64,000 bases of DNA from Tetrahymena thermophila SB210. Taxonomy: Eukaryota; Ciliophora; Oligohymenophorea; Hymenostomatida; Tetrahymenidae. Each line of letters starts with the position of its first letter. Position 1 is the stretch's first letter. The translations under genes and the position numbers were made by a program. Of this stretch, positions 49,001 to 63,200 are shown in pieces. The notes under the pieces were generated by a model. The model had not been told where the DNA came from. It did not search any database and was given only the letters and a program-made list of their open reading frames with translations. Location of the stretch: assembly GCF_000189635.1 (NCBI RefSeq), contig NW_002476527.1, positions 98,140-162,139 on the forward strand, given 5' to 3'.

Positions 49001-50367
49001 TTAATAAGAGCTAATATTTAAAAAGCACAAACTGTTGTTATCTTAGCTAGTGAGTTTGAGTAAAGTTTTTAAGATTCCAACAAAGAATATGAGAATGAGG
49101 CAAAAAAGAGCATGGAATTGACAAAAGAATAAGAAGATCTTTTAGACGCTAAAACTATTTTTAAATACAAAGCTGTTTAGAAATTGAAACCAGATATACA
49201 AATCGTTACAGAATTTGTCAATCCTGCAAATATAGCATTTCTTTCAAGCGATCCATCTGATTACTCGCTTTTAAAAAAGTTTGGATACAATCATGTAAAT
49301 AAATAAATAAATGATTTCTTTTTTTATAGATTTTAAAATTTATTTTTGATAGACTCCTCTATTTGCATCAGGAGAGATTTACATTTCATCAATGATGGAT
49401 AGTTTAAGTGCACAAGCCTTTTATAATCCTGCCCTAATAAAAGTTCTCAACCTGATTCTACTAGGAGATCATTCTCATTAGTAATTTTGGAAAAAGAAAA
49501 AATTTGATAAGTCATTTAACCACTAAAACAGTAACCTTTTCCACATAAAAATACCTAAGGCATTCCAGGTAACATACATTTAGTATAATATTTTTTATTC
49601 TCTAAACATTTACATAGGGAAAAACATTTGAGAAATTGTTTTGCTTCCTTGCAGCAAGATAAGACATAATTGTGATTGCTCTTTATCGACTATCTCTTTG
49701 TAAAGATAACAAATTGCCATATGTCTGGACTAATCCTGATCCAGAAACAATTCTCACAGATAGAGATATATGTTTTATTTTTTCTTAGACACCTCCATAA
49801 GATTGTAAATTATTTTTATTTTTTAAAAATATTTTGATTTTTAATCATTCAATTAATTATTATATAGATATGGAATGGGGAGGTCCTTTAGAAAAGAATA
49901 TTTAATAAAAAAGAAAGAAAAAACTAAAAAAGCATACAAGTGATTCGACTTAATCTGAAAACGAAGAAGTCCCTATTAATTATGACGAAATTGAAAGAAC
50001 AAATGCTAATACAAGGCAGTATATTAAAGATAGTGAGTTAGTGAGTTAGAAAATAAATTAAATAGCAGAGAAAATTGCTTAAGTCAAAGAAAATTGTAAA
50101 GATTTAGAATTAATGATATAAAATAGGCAGGATTAAATAATAGATCAGCTAAAGAATGTCATATAAGATGAGTTAAATAATATCGTCAAACAAAAATAAT
50201 AATAAAATATAATTCAATAGCAATAATAACAATAACTTGCTTAGATGTAATAATAATCATAAGAAGAAAACAACAATCAGTTATCAGATTAATCCTCATT
50301 ACAACCTAATGATGATTATGACTAAGATAATTATGATGATAAAAAGGTTCGTTTACTTAGAAATTGA
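46037..50367 (+). CDS. BK/Slo-like potassium channel with two RCK domains
   Basis: Ten exons (46037-46506, 46617-46983, 47211-47645, 47711-48051, 48103-48302, 48566-48712, 48768-49294, 49353-49568, 49618-49804, 49868-50367) give 1129 residues. The N-terminal third has the voltage-sensor and pore helices, including an S4-like LTRIMRLQRLL with arginines every third residue. The pore reads FVMITISTLGYDNP, so the filter is TLGYDN (229-234) instead of TxGYGD. RCK1 starts at about 280 (SHVVVTGVVSS) and RCK2 at about 668 (NHIILCGAVDN); BK-like TPLFASGEIYISS follows. The linker contains an acidic DDDYYNNDYD. The tail is a Q-rich coiled coil. The pairing of pore and two RCKs identifies the BK/Slo group, whose members open with calcium or other ions. 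In this cell it would act in ciliary or plasma membrane excitability (inference). Confidence 0.87.
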
Positions 50368-51010
50368 ACAATCAAAATATTTATTTTTTTTACATATCTA
50401 TGCTAATTATAAATAAAATTACTTAAATTATTTAAGATATTATTAAATTTATTAAATTGTTTTATTTTTTCAAACTCTTATAAAAATTTGGAATAAAATA
50501 ATTATTTTAAGAATTTAATTAAAAATTTACTACCTGAACAGTGAATAAAATTTAAAGAAAGAGATCTTCTAATAATTATAATAAGAGAAGTAAATTATAT
50601 TTAATTCATTAACATTTAGCTTTTCAATATTTATTGATAACTTTTATCATTTAGTATAAAAAATATATATCAGTGAATAAATATTTGATTTATAAATAAT
50701 CTTTAACTTATTAAGCTTTGATATGTGTTTCTTACTAATCAGTTTATTGATAGTACTTTTTCAAAATATTTCAAGAATAGAATAAATTATTTTTTTCAAA
50801 GAAATGTAACAAAATTATTGACAGACATACAAATATGTATTAAATAACAAGACAAAAGAAATTTAAGTTAATAACAACATTAATATATTTATTATGTATG
50901 TGTCAATCAATATTTGGAATAAATGTAAAATAGTAATAATTTTAATATATATATTGAATCTATTTTTTAATAAAATCATGCAGTTTTAAAAATATAAATT
51001 TTAGTATCAT
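50368..51010. other. Convergent 3' spacer
   Basis: Between the ends of the channel gene and ARP4. AT-rich with nothing recognised. Confidence 0.5.
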
Positions 51011-52966
51011 TCATGGACATTTCTTTTCAACGATATATTCTCCATTATCTTGATATTCTTATTTTCCTATCCAGAGAGATTAGAATGAACCCAAGGAAGC
51101 AAGAATAGAGCCACCAATCCAAGATGAGAATTTTCTTTCAGTGGTAGCAGGATATGCTATCATTTTTATTTTGGAGTTAGGAGGAGATATTTCATTGAGT
51201 TTAGTCTATAATCTAGAACTAAATCCAGAAAGCAATGAATTACCACCAGTTAATATAATATTATTAAAAAGTTATCTCTTTATATCAATATCACAATAAT
51301 TGATTGATTCAAGAACCATATGATGCATACCTCTAAATCCTAATAAATCTTAACTTATTTCGTTTTCTTATTCTAATTTTTTACAAAATATTATTAGTAA
51401 CTGAATTAAAATTAATAAAAAGATTTTCTCAATAAATTAAGATTAAGATATTCAATTGAAAGTAAATCTAAACACAATTTAATTCGGAAAGTAAGTTTGC
51501 TTTTATTACATTTTTTTTTAAATTGAAATTTTGTAACCTAAAAAATTTTTTAGAATTTCATAATGCTATTTATTTTTTATTTAAAACAAGCATAATATTT
51601 TATTTAAATGGTCTAATAGGCAAATATTTTATTACGTTGTTAAAGAGTCTCATAAGGTGCAAAGAAAAATTCAGAATACTTAGATCTGGCAGTATCAAAT
51701 TCTACAAAATTTCCATCAGGGAGTTCATATCCAGCTCTTTCTAATTACATTTCCCCAAATGTCAACCCTCTATCATCTACTCTACAAATTTATTCTTTGA
51801 TGTCTCTAGCGATTTCTAATTGGCAAAACTTTTCATATGAAGAATGAGTATCTGGGAATTCTAAGTACTTATCAATTTTTTTAGGGCCCTCTTTGGCAAA
51901 TTGCAAACAGTATCTAGGATATACACGAGTATTTTATTCCTTTTTATTTATTTATGAATATAAAATTTAAAAAAGATATTCTAAGTAAGAGACATAATTC
52001 TATAAAAGCACAAATTTTATTTCAAAAAGATGAAAATAAATAAATGAATAAGCTTGCTACCTTTTACAAGTTGTTCAAAATTTTTTCAGTTAAGAATTCA
52101 CCACCAATATCAAACTTACGAACACTCTTTTATAGTACATAACCATCATGTACAGGTACTGCATATGTACTGTAAGCACCTTTTAGATATTAAAAAATAT
52201 AAAATTTTAAAACAAATTTTGTGCATTTATCTATATAGGCGGGAAATATTTGGAGAAAGAATAAATTATTGAAATGATTCTTTAAACTTTGAATGATAAC
52301 CGCTTTACTAATTTATAATGTATTTATAATGCATTTTCTATGGTTTCCTATCAAATAGTTTCTAAAATCATTTTAATGATGCCAAATTATATTTATTTAT
52401 TTAGTTAGTTAGTTACCTGTATCCAAAACTAAAGCTGTAGAACGTCCTGAAGAAAAACAAGAAAGGACACCGCTTTTGACAATGAAAAAGTTAGGAACTT
52501 TGAGAGATTCAAAAGCTAATTAACAAATTTTTTCTCTCTACCTTTAATTATGTAGGGAAGATTCACTAATTAGTAAACAATATTCTGAAGGTTGAACACG
52601 GATTTAATTTTCATAAACATCTAAGAGAAGCTTTTCGAAAGCATCCCAATCCTTAACTTCACCATTCATGTAAGATGAAACAACTTCCATGTTATCTCTC
52701 CTGATTTTTAAGTTACTTTCTCCTACATAATAGTTCTTGAATTTATCATCAGACTTATTTTCTTCTATCATCTTATTTTATTCTGCATTAATTATATTAC
52801 CATCTTCATCCTTTAATAATTAACTCTAATCTGGAACCTTAATCTCCTCTCTCACACCAACTTGAGATGGCATGACGAGTCTGGGAGTATCTTCACCTGA
52901 ATAACCTGCTCTAATAGATAAACTACCAGGATCAACAACAATTGCTGTAATATCTTCTGTGAACAT
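51011..52966 (-). CDS. ARP4: Nuclear actin-related protein ARP4 (ACTL6/BAF53 type)
   Basis: Four exons (52417-52966, 52061-52179, 51636-51939, 51011-51372) give 444 residues. The actin fold is plain: [19 protein letters not shown] at the first phosphate loop, [19 protein letters not shown] at the second, [15 protein letters not shown], and a C-terminus [16 protein letters not shown] then [12 protein letters not shown]4 rather than conventional actin is shown by [20 protein letters not shown], by the [10 protein letters not shown] context and by a charged insert near residues 45-75. ARP4 is a shared subunit of INO80, SWR1 and NuA4-type chromatin complexes (family knowledge). The first phosphate loop has P where actin has N or T (DPGS), as ARP4s are often degenerate here. 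Introns are 237, 121 and 263 nt. Confidence 0.87.
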
Positions 52967-53770
52967 TTTCTAATTTATTAAGTTGCTTAATACTAATAAT
53001 AATCCTAATATAAGAAAGTATATTTCTTTCTCTCTTTCTTTCTTTTTTTCAATCAATATCAATATTTATTGATGCCAAATATATTATTTATTAATTAACT
53101 TTATTCGCCAAATTGCATTCTTTTTATTAAGTAATTCAATGAAAATAAATATCAATATTTGCTTTCATTTAAAATCATATATCTTTTTTATTTGAATCCA
53201 AATACTTGTTAATTATTTCTTTAATTTTTGTAATTATCTTTCATAATTAATTGCATAAAACAAACGCATATAAAAAATAAGGAACTGAGCAACAAACAAT
53301 AAAGTCTAATTATTTAATAATTCATTTAATTTTTAATGATTAAAACTCTTCAAAATCAATTTTAAATCTAACAAATTAGAAACACTAAGACTTAATAAAA
53401 ACAACTAATCAATAATTAATTCATTAATAACTAATTTTCCGCCAAGTTTTTTGATAATAATAATTTAAATCCCAATATTAATATTTTAGAAAAATCAAAT
53501 TAATTTAATAAAATTATTTTTTATTTGGTAATTTTAAATTTATTTAATAAAAATGTTAAATTTATTAATATTATTTTTAAATTATTTGCTGATTGAAATT
53601 TTTTTATTTTTTCTACTGATTCTTGATTATTATTTTGTTAAAGATAATAAAAATAAATTAAGTTAATAATTTAGTTAGTTATTATTCAAAAGATTATGAC
53701 ATAGCAAATAACTGTCTGTTGCAGAGAGTTTATTAAATTCATATGCTGCATAACGAATGACTTTTAAAAT
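52967..53770. other. Divergent intergenic region with pyrimidine tract
   Basis: Between the starts of ARP4 (minus) and the ankyrin gene (plus). A T/C tract (TTTCTTTCTCTCTTTC, about 53024-53046) stands out. The rest is AT-rich. Confidence 0.5.
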
Positions 53771-55581
53771 ATGAAGATGGCGATAGAAAAAGATAATTAT
53801 GAAGAGTTTATAGCATTTTTTGAAAAAAATAAAGTTAATGTTTAAGATTATGAAGAAGATACTGGAAATAATCCTCTTCATCTTACTGTAAAAGCTAACC
53901 GTTATGATATGGTTGATTATTTGCTGACGAAATACGAATCATTAGAAAAAGAAGATAAAAATTTTGATGGAGATACAGCATTAATGTTAGCAGTCCTCTA
54001 TAGTGACTTAAAAATGGTTTATATAATTTATAGTTTAATTTTTAAATTTTTATCATAAAATGCAAAGTATGGATTCAAATTAAATTAATAATATAATAAG
54101 TAAAGGTTAGATTATTAGTTGAAAAAGGAAATGTTGATATAAATTGCAAAGAAAGTGAAGGATTTACCCCATTTATGGCAGCTTGTGCAAATGGAAAACT
54201 AGAAATAGTGGAGTACCTGATGAATAGAAATTGTAAAATATATTCAAAGAATTAACAAGGATAAACTGCTATTCATAGAGCGGCTTTTTATGGTGAAGTA
54301 TAGGTTATAAGATCATTGCTTAAAAACACAAAGCTTTAACTGACTTCTAGAGATTCTAGAGGAAATACTTGTCTGCATTTTGCTGCTATGAGGTTAAATA
54401 TGACTTGCTTTCGTTATATTTTAAAAAAGTAATGATCAATTTAATTTCCATTTAAAATAAAAAATAAATCTACTCAAACAAACTGCAAACAAATAAATAA
54501 AATAGACATAATATATTCCTCATTAATTTACAAATAACTTTACTGATTCTTACTTACTTATCTAGTAGTAAGTTATAATTATTTTAAATTATTTATAAAC
54601 AAAACAGTTATTAAAATGTAAAATTAATTGTTTCAAACCTTTAATTTTAACTCAAATAAAAAAATTTTTATATTAGTTATAAGTAAATGAATTAGGTTTT
54701 TTTTATTTAAAATTACAAAATCATTTATTTAAAATTTAAAAAGAAAATTGTTCTTTTTAAATCATTTTTTAAGTATTAAATTTTAAAATTATAAAAAGAC
54801 TAGGAAGTTAAAAAGATAATGAATTAGCTAAAAAAAATCAGGAAGGTTTAACACCAGTTTAAGTGCTAATAAAATCTTTTAACCTAATTAAAAAAGATGA
54901 TAGAGTAATAAATGAAGCTGAAGTTGAAGAATATATTTTAAATAAAAATAAACCTCCTCCATATTTATATGAATCATTAAAAGAATAAAAACCGACTCTA
55001 TTTAATAAGGTAGATTAGTAGAAGGAGTAACTTATTTAAAAATAAGTTAATGGCTAACCTCTAACATCCAAATAAGTTATAAACGATAACAATATAGATT
55101 AATAGTAGTATTAAGATTAATAAAATTAATAGCTAAATCTATCTAAAAAAAATATTAATATAAATGACAACTAAATTTAAGAATAAGAATTGTAAAACTT
55201 CATCCCATCAGCCTCCCATATTTAAGATAATTAAAAGTTATAAAATGCTAATGAATAGCAGTAATAAAAACCCTAAGCAGATATAGATGCTACAGAAACA
55301 AACAACCTTCGACCTATAGCCTTAAAATCTCCAATATAAGGAGATAGCATTAGTGTAAATTTACTTTATTACTATTACTATTAACTCACTTTTATTTAAA
55401 TATTTAAAAGTTATTTAATTCTGGTATGGTAAATCCTAATTATCCACAAAATGAATTAATTAATGAAACTAATTAGTTAAATCAGGAGATTTAGTAAAAA
55501 ACTTTATCATAAAGAAGAAAAAATTACTTTTCTAAAATAAGTCTAAAAAACATAAATTAACTTTCAAAGAAAAATGTTTGA
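53771..55581 (+). CDS. Ankyrin-repeat protein
   Basis: Four exons (53771-54016, 54106-54428, 54799-55354, 55411-55581) encode 431 residues. About six ankyrin repeats occupy residues 1-220, with typical cores GNNPLHLTVKANRYDMVDYL, GDTALMLAV, GFTPFMAACANGKLEIVEYL, GQTAIHRAAFYGEVQVIRSL, GNTCLHFAAMR and GLTPVQVL. The C-terminal half is Q/N/K-rich and disordered. The first donor (GTTTAT) is atypical and the second intron is long (370 nt). Both are supported because the ankyrin frame resumes exactly. Ankyrin repeats bind other proteins; the partner is unknown. Confidence 0.82.
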
Positions 55582-56076
55582 TCTTATTTCAAGGTTTAAA
55601 AACCTTCTAATTTTATTTTTATTTCTAAATAAGTAAGTTAGTAATAAATTCGTTTTATAAATAAATAAATATATCGTATGTTTATTAATATTTTAATAAT
55701 AATTTGCAATTCAACGAATAAATATACTTTATTTAATTAATTACTAATTTTATTTAATCTTATAAAAATGATATTTATCTTTATTTGATTGTAATTTTAT
55801 TTAATAAATTAAAAGTTTTAAAATTATAGTTGGATTTGAAATTATAAATATAAAATAGTAATAAAAATGCAATTTATAAAAATAATTTATAATTTTAACT
55901 AATTCAAATCTTTAAAAAAAAAAAGTATCTTTTGAAGATTTTACTAGAATTTTAATTGATAGCTAACTATAAAAGTAAATTCAAACTAAGTAGGTTTTCT
56001 TATACATCTTATATTAATAAATAATTAACAAAACGAATTAATCTTTTATACTAAACTTCTATTTTTATTTAAACAG
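55582..56076. other. Convergent 3' spacer
   Basis: AT-rich and without features between the ankyrin gene and the minus-strand gene at 56077. Confidence 0.5.
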
Positions 56077-56788
56077 TCAGAAAAATTAAGTTGTAATAAC
56101 ATCATCATTTAATATATCATCAAACATCATATGCTTTAGTCTTTTGTAGGTTGAATCTATATCGATTTTAAAGTAATATTTCATTACATCTTTAAAGCTT
56201 ATTCCTCCTTTATAGAGTTATTAATCCATTAAGTAATTATAATTTTCACTAGCTTCTTTATATTTAATAAAATTCTAAGGGTTTGTTGCTTAAACTCTTT
56301 TATATCTACCAAATTCATTTAACAAACTACTAGCACACAAAACACTTATAGTATTAGTGGGATTTAAGACTTTATTATATATAAAAAAAATAAATTGCTA
56401 TTTAGCATCAAAAATAATAATTTACGCTTTTTGTATCTAAGATAAAATAATATCACTAAAGTACCATGGAGAAGATCTATTTATTGATAATAATAAATTA
56501 TACAAATTTAGAAGTAATACTCTTAATGAAATTTATACATGGAAAATGAACATAATATTTCAATTATTATGGGTAGGATTCTATAGTTTCTAACTCATTT
56601 AAATAAACTTTTTCCATAACAGCTTTAACATCCATCTTTTAAACCAAGTTGAAGATAATTGAGTCTTTAAATTAATTATCAAGCTTAAGATTATTAATTT
56701 TTAAGATCAATTCATCACTATCATGCTATTTCACTGTTTGTTTTATCTTTTATAATTCCTCCTCAAATTAATTTTCTCTAGTATCCAT
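56077..56788 (-). CDS. Unrecognised 214-aa protein
   Basis: Two exons (56504-56788, 56077-56436) with a 67-nt intron (GTATAA...CTTAG) give 214 residues ending in TGA. The first exon is acidic and helical (MDTRENQFEEELQKIKQ). The second contains IIIFDAKQQFIFFIYNKVL, TISVLCASSLLNEFGRYKRV and a C-terminal acidic MMFDDILNDDV. The mixed hydrophobic and charged pattern suggests a folded domain. No family was recognised. The splice is chosen because it is the only canonical donor/acceptor pair that keeps both halves in frame. Confidence 0.6.
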
Positions 56789-57280
56789 TTCTATATTATT
56801 TTTATGCTTATTTAATTTCTATCTAAGATAAGTAAAGTAATAAATATTTTTAATTAATTAATCAATAATACATATTTTCTAGAAACTTTTGTATAGATAT
56901 ACATATTAATTAATGGTATAAAAAAGATAATCATATATATTTAGATATTAAATAATTTAAAAAATATATATTGCAAAAATTATTCTATAAAGTATTGATT
57001 AATTTTAGTTTAAAATTTAAAAATGTATTTGATTTTGTACTATTGATTCAAATATAAATTTTATAAAGAGGTGTACAGGATTACTAGAATTTGCATTATA
57101 ATCATTTAAATTAATGTATTAGTCATCTAAATAACATCTATAATATGGAATATGTTATTAAACTTTATATTTTAATAATAATTTTTGTATAATTAAAAGG
57201 CATAAAATAAATAATGTATTTTACAAACAAAATAATATTTTTAAAAAAAGCTTAAAAATTTACATAAAATATATAAAACT
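56789..57280. other. AT-rich spacer between two minus-strand genes
   Basis: Promoter side of the 56077 gene and 3' flank of the large membrane protein gene. Nothing specific was seen. Confidence 0.5.
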
Positions 57281-60200
57281 TCAAATATTTAGTTATTTAG
57301 AATTAAGTGCTGATGATTTTGCATAGAAATTATAAATTTTTTAATTTTTTGCTTCTACTTCTTCAGAAATCTGATTTTTATTTGCCTCTATTATAAAGTC
57401 ATTCTTTAAATTAGTATTATAATCTTCTGTATTATAATTAAAGCTTAGCAATTTGAAATTGCTCTAAGTATGCTTTCTAAATGAGCTTTAGTTATTAGGA
57501 CTGTGAGGAGATGAAAGTACCCTCTTCTTTGCGGATTTTAAAATTTCTGAATATCCTAAATATTTCAATTAATTTTGATGAATATATTTATATTATAAAT
57601 AAAAATTACCATTTTCATTAACATCCGTTTATTAACTACCTTAAAGTAAGTTTAACTTTGATGCAGTTATGTTCATGTTATAAGATGCTTTAAATTAAAT
57701 TATTTTTGATATATTTTATTTAACAAATTTCCACTTGAGGTATGTTTTGAAGGAAATTCTTTGACCAATTATGTAGTTGTAATATTTTTTTGTCAAGCAT
57801 TTATTTAGTATGCTTCCAAATATTTTACTAAAAAAACTAAAACCTTACCTTATTTTGAAAACTAATATTGTAAAACCGCAAATGAAGAAAAATGTATAGT
57901 CAATCAGAATAATTAGTGTTTCAATAAATATCTATAAACCTTAAGAATCACTTATTAATGAACTTAAATATATTTTTATTATCAAAAGCGAATAAGCTTA
58001 AGCCTCCCCAGATTAAATTTTTAAGGAAATAAAAGGATTTTTCTTTCTTAGAGCTGCTTTATAAGTTACTATAATAATCATACTTGATATAATAGAAAAT
58101 GTACTTGTTTATTAAAGTAATGTACATATGTAAATTAAAATTATTTTAAGATAAATCCTTATAAATTCCCAATAAAAGTACTATGTATTTAGTTCTCCAT
58201 AATAGTATCCATAAAAATATTTTATTTAACATTCATTTAATCTTTATTTCTATTTGATTAATTTTATAAATATAAGCATTGGTAAAAATGTCCAAAATAA
58301 AAGCATAATTATCGAGTATGGGTATAAAAATTTAACGGTTTTTTCATCATCACATGGTATTCTTAAATCATAAGGATTTAGAGATTAACTACCTACTTAT
58401 TAGCAAGTTAAGCCTTTAGAAAAATAAGAAATTTAGCCTATCTAATAAAAAGTCATATATATGTGGAAAAAAGTTGAGTAGTGATATTTTTTTATTATCT
58501 TTTTGCGGGTTAAAAAATTTATAGTTTTTAGGATAATTATGATGAAAATAAAAAGAAATAATGGAATTAAAACTTAAGTTAAAGAAAAGAAAACTATTTA
58601 TCCATATCTTTTTATATTTTCTACGCTTACCATGCATTCAAACCCTAAATTTAGTTATCTGCTTGTTTATCCCAAATACTCATTTAAGATGTTAATATTT
58701 ACAGGTAAAATTTTAGGCTATGGAATCAATAGAGAAGAAAGTTGGTAATAATTTATTATTATTTTTATATAAAAACCAGAATAGTCATTTATGGAACTTT
58801 TAGAAATAGGTAAAAGCTTCATTTTTCTCAAATAGTAACAGGTTTAAGTATATTTAAATTAAGAAATAAATACAAATGTAGTGAATAGGAAATAAACGAT
58901 CATACCAATAATTTTGAGTATGAAGTATAGCCATTAAATACTTACCTAATAGCATTCTTAGCAATGTCCACTTTTCATAGATTGTTAGTACCTTTTTCCT
59001 TTCCAAACTTACCCTATATTATCACATTATTAGCATATTGGTCCTATATAACCTTCTGTGCAATAATTAATAGATGAAGGATTTTCTGACTAGCAAGATC
59101 CTATTTAAGGATCACATTCAACTATCTCATCAGTTTAGTTGTTTTACCTCCAATAACCATTTTTCAGTGAAATAAAAGAGCCTTAGCATTCTATAGCCGA
59201 ATTTGGACAGTTATTGCATTAGTTTTATATTTTAGATTAGGCAATTTGTGATTATTTAAACAAAAAATTTGGATCAACAAGTGAATATTTACCTTCTTAA
59301 CAAAATCTACAACTCATAATTTTGTTATTTTATTCTTCAATTATTTCGCCTAATTAACACTCTCTAAAAGAAATTGATAAAAGTATAGGCTATTAAATCT
59401 AAGAGTTTGCTTATATACTAGACTCTATTGAGAAATATTATAAAGATGATAAAACTCCTTAAATTTCTAATCCAGTAAGCGTAAATGATTAAGAATCACT
59501 ATCATATTGATTATAATTCAAAATTCTCTCTCCAATAAGTTATGTTTATTTTGTATTTAAGTTATTTATTGTTATTTAAATACTTTTTAATTCATTTGAA
59601 ATATCTTCTGGATATTAATCGTTTAATAGCTTTTGTAATGAAAAAGATAAGTAACGGTTATAATTATCAACCAAAAATATTTTTAATGAAAGTTAACCAC
59701 CACTTTGGAATTAATTTATATCAATTTGAGAAAAATAATTTTTTTTATAACTTATAGGTATGTTGCTATTATCTAGATGAAATGTAAATAAGTAATTATT
59801 CTAAGAGTCTTAAGGGTTAAAATTTTATATTATTGCTTTTTGAAGATAAGTAGCACAATTATCTCCAAATATATCTGCATAATTTTACTTAATATTGTTT
59901 TCAAAAGGAAATCCTGAAGGTAGTATAATTTTGCCAGAGTTAGTCTAAAATATTCGCAATCCGCCTCCAATTAAAGCTTAATTTTATATTACTTTTGTTT
60001 ATCCTTCAAAATATAGCTAAGTAGAACCTATATTTTCAAAATATAAAGCTCCTCCACTACTCTAAGCTGTATTATTTTAAAATAAACAATCTGTAAAATT
60101 GATATATTTTAGTGTATTTATAAAAGAAATAGCTCCTCCATTTTAAGCAATATTATTTGAAAAAACACTTTTGCTAATTTATACCTATAAAGATTAGCTT

Positions 60201-63200
60201 ACTTGGAGAATGCCTTTGTTTAATTCATAACTAAATTTCTCCAAATTAATATTTGAGTTGAAAATTTTTAGAAGATACAGGCTAGGATTTTAATTTGTGC
60301 TAATATTTAAATTGCTTAATTTAAATACGTCATTAAACAAAGTTGTTAGCTAATCATTCAAAATATATTAATTAAATGATTAGATTAGCTACACTTAGTT
60401 ATTATTTTGAATTGTTGAGTTGTTGATAAAAACTAATTAGCATCCGAAAAAGTTTAAAATAAAATCAGTTTAAAAGTTTTGTTCCTAAACTTGTAAATGC
60501 CTTCTAATAAAGTTATTATTCAGGTAATTATTTTAATTATTGCTTATTCTAATATTTTGTATTGTTAAATTATTTATCTAGGTAAATTAAAATAAAGAAT
60601 TAACATTTTAATTATTCGATATATTAACTCCATCTATAAAAATAGTTTAAACATTTTTGAAATTCAAAAGAGTCGAATTTTAATTTAAATTTAGCTCAGA
60701 GTTAGTAATTTCTAAATCATAAATGAAGATTTAAGGTATGTCAACAAAGTTAAAAATTTAAGAAGAAATGCTACTTTTCTTACATACTTATAATTTAGAA
60801 ATCTTTATTGACTAAAACACAACTTTTTTAACACTTGTTAAGTTGAACTAGATATTATCAATACATTAATTTTATATGGTTATATTTTACCAAATAACAA
60901 TTTATACATTTTAGTTTAACGAGATTTTAATTGATGTATTATCATTATCAAATATTAAATTATAATTAAAGATTTGCAAAATAGGTTATTAAAAGTAATT
61001 AAACGTTTAATTAGTTATTGTAAGGTTGTTATTGCTTGGTTAAGGATAAAATAGGTAGTTTGAATTTGTAATTTAATTCAAGAAAATATAATTATTCACA
61101 CTTAAAAATTAGTCACTTGTCAATTACAGATAAATTATATTCTACCAATTTTATTAATTACTAGTAGAAGATCCTAATGTTGTGTAAATCATATTTTATT
61201 TAGGAGAGATGTTAGATATTTTTCTATTTAATTGCGAAATATCGCTATCACTTATGATAGTAGAACAATCAAATTACTCATCATTATCATATAAAGATAT
61301 ACTTAAATTATTTTCAAACACTCCAAGCTAATGTAACCCATAAAGTTTTAAAATGTTAGTTTCTGGAATATAAATAGAACCTAAATATCTAGGGTAGTCA
61401 AATTATTATTAGAATATTATACTACTAGAGTAGTTTTATAAGAGAAAAACCTCATATTTTTAAATGAAAAATATTAAAATAATGTTATTATTTATTATTT
61501 GATAATCTGTAATCTAATCATTTGATAATTTTCTTTTAATATATGTAACCAAAGATATTTCATCTGAAAGAGAGTAAATATTTAACTAAAATGAACAAAA
61601 AGTTATTATGTAGTTTTAAATTATTTATATCTGATTTCCTTAATCTTTTGTGAATGCTAGGTATAATTCTAGTTAATTTGTAGAAAAGTTCCAAACGTAT
61701 GCCTTTTTTTATCCATTAAAAAAATAAATATATCTCGAATAAGTAAAGTCAATAATTAACTCTTTTAAAATAATTTAGGGATCTTCATTTACCAAAGAAA
61801 TAAGATTTATTTATTAAGTAGGTTTTTTATTTGATAAGTCTATAATTTAGAGCATACCACCACTTGAAGCAAAATAAAGTATTTCATTTTGTTAAGACTC
61901 ATCAAAAATAATAGAAATAACTGATGTATTAATTATTTAACTGCTATTTTAAAGCATAAAGTATTATTTGTTTAAATCTTTAAAATTGTAGAGTAAAACC
62001 TAACCATTACTTAATCCTACAAATATTTTATTATAATCTTTACTGAATATTTGTTAAGTTACTAAAACAAAGGGTTATATTTAGGCAAAATCAATTATTT
62101 CTCCGCTTGTAATATTACAAAAGATAATTTTTTAATCAAAGGTTAGATAAATGTTAAATTCCAAAAATTTAAAAAATTAAATTTATTTTAGAACTTTAAT
62201 AACTGGTATTTAATTATTAGTTTTTGAGTATTCATAATTTTGATAAAACAAAATTTAATCTTTCTAAGCAATAATTAAAGTATCCTATTTATAATGATAC
62301 ATACAATCTACAATTTAAGAACCATCAATAATATTTTCAAAATTTATATTAAACTACTAATATCTGAACATTATATTGTCACTGTTGAAAAACAAAAATT
62401 CTAAAGTGTTATTATTTATTGGTATAGATGTTTGAAAATTATTAGGTTCACTCAGCTGTGATTCATATTCAAATCCTGACAAAGTATAGTCAATTTAGTA
62501 GATAGTTTATGTACTAAATATTAATAAATTATTAGTTATATTGTCATATGATAAGCCAACTAAAAACTCATTTCTATCACTTATCTCTGTTATTTTATAA
62601 TTACTTTGAATTGCAAAATCTGCATATAAACGGTAGATATAAACGTTTCCAAATGTATCTAAATAAACAATTTCGGCAGAACTATAATCAAAGAACATAT
62701 CTACAACATCTCCAAGTAAGTTTGATGGAAATGAACCATTAATTTTTGCAATATTTTACAAAGATTCTGAATCATAAATATAAATTTAGGCAAATAATCC
62801 CATATTTGTTGTGATTACAATATAATTTAAAAAGTCTATAAAAATGTATTTTGTAATAAATAACCCAGATGGTGCTTAGATAAAATTCTACCATAAATTC
62901 AATGATTATCTCTCAACGAAATATATATCTTATAATTTTTAAAAAGTAAATTTTACTATTAAATTATTTTTTAAGAATTTAAAATAAAATAAATTTAAAA
63001 TTTATTACATTATTAGGATTGGAATATTAAGCGAGTGTCTGTAATACTAAAAGAAACAAATAAAGTATTAAACTTATATTCAAGATTGTAAACTCCATTA
63101 AAATTATAAATTTATATTTGCTCATTATATAAAAATATATTCTAGTATTATTCATCCACAGAAATATAGAATAAGCTTGTAAAGCCATTAACTTATACAC

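Noticed and set aside
51523..52272. Plus-strand ORFs at 51.5-52.3 kb
   Set aside because: They are antisense to ARP4 exons and introns on the minus strand.
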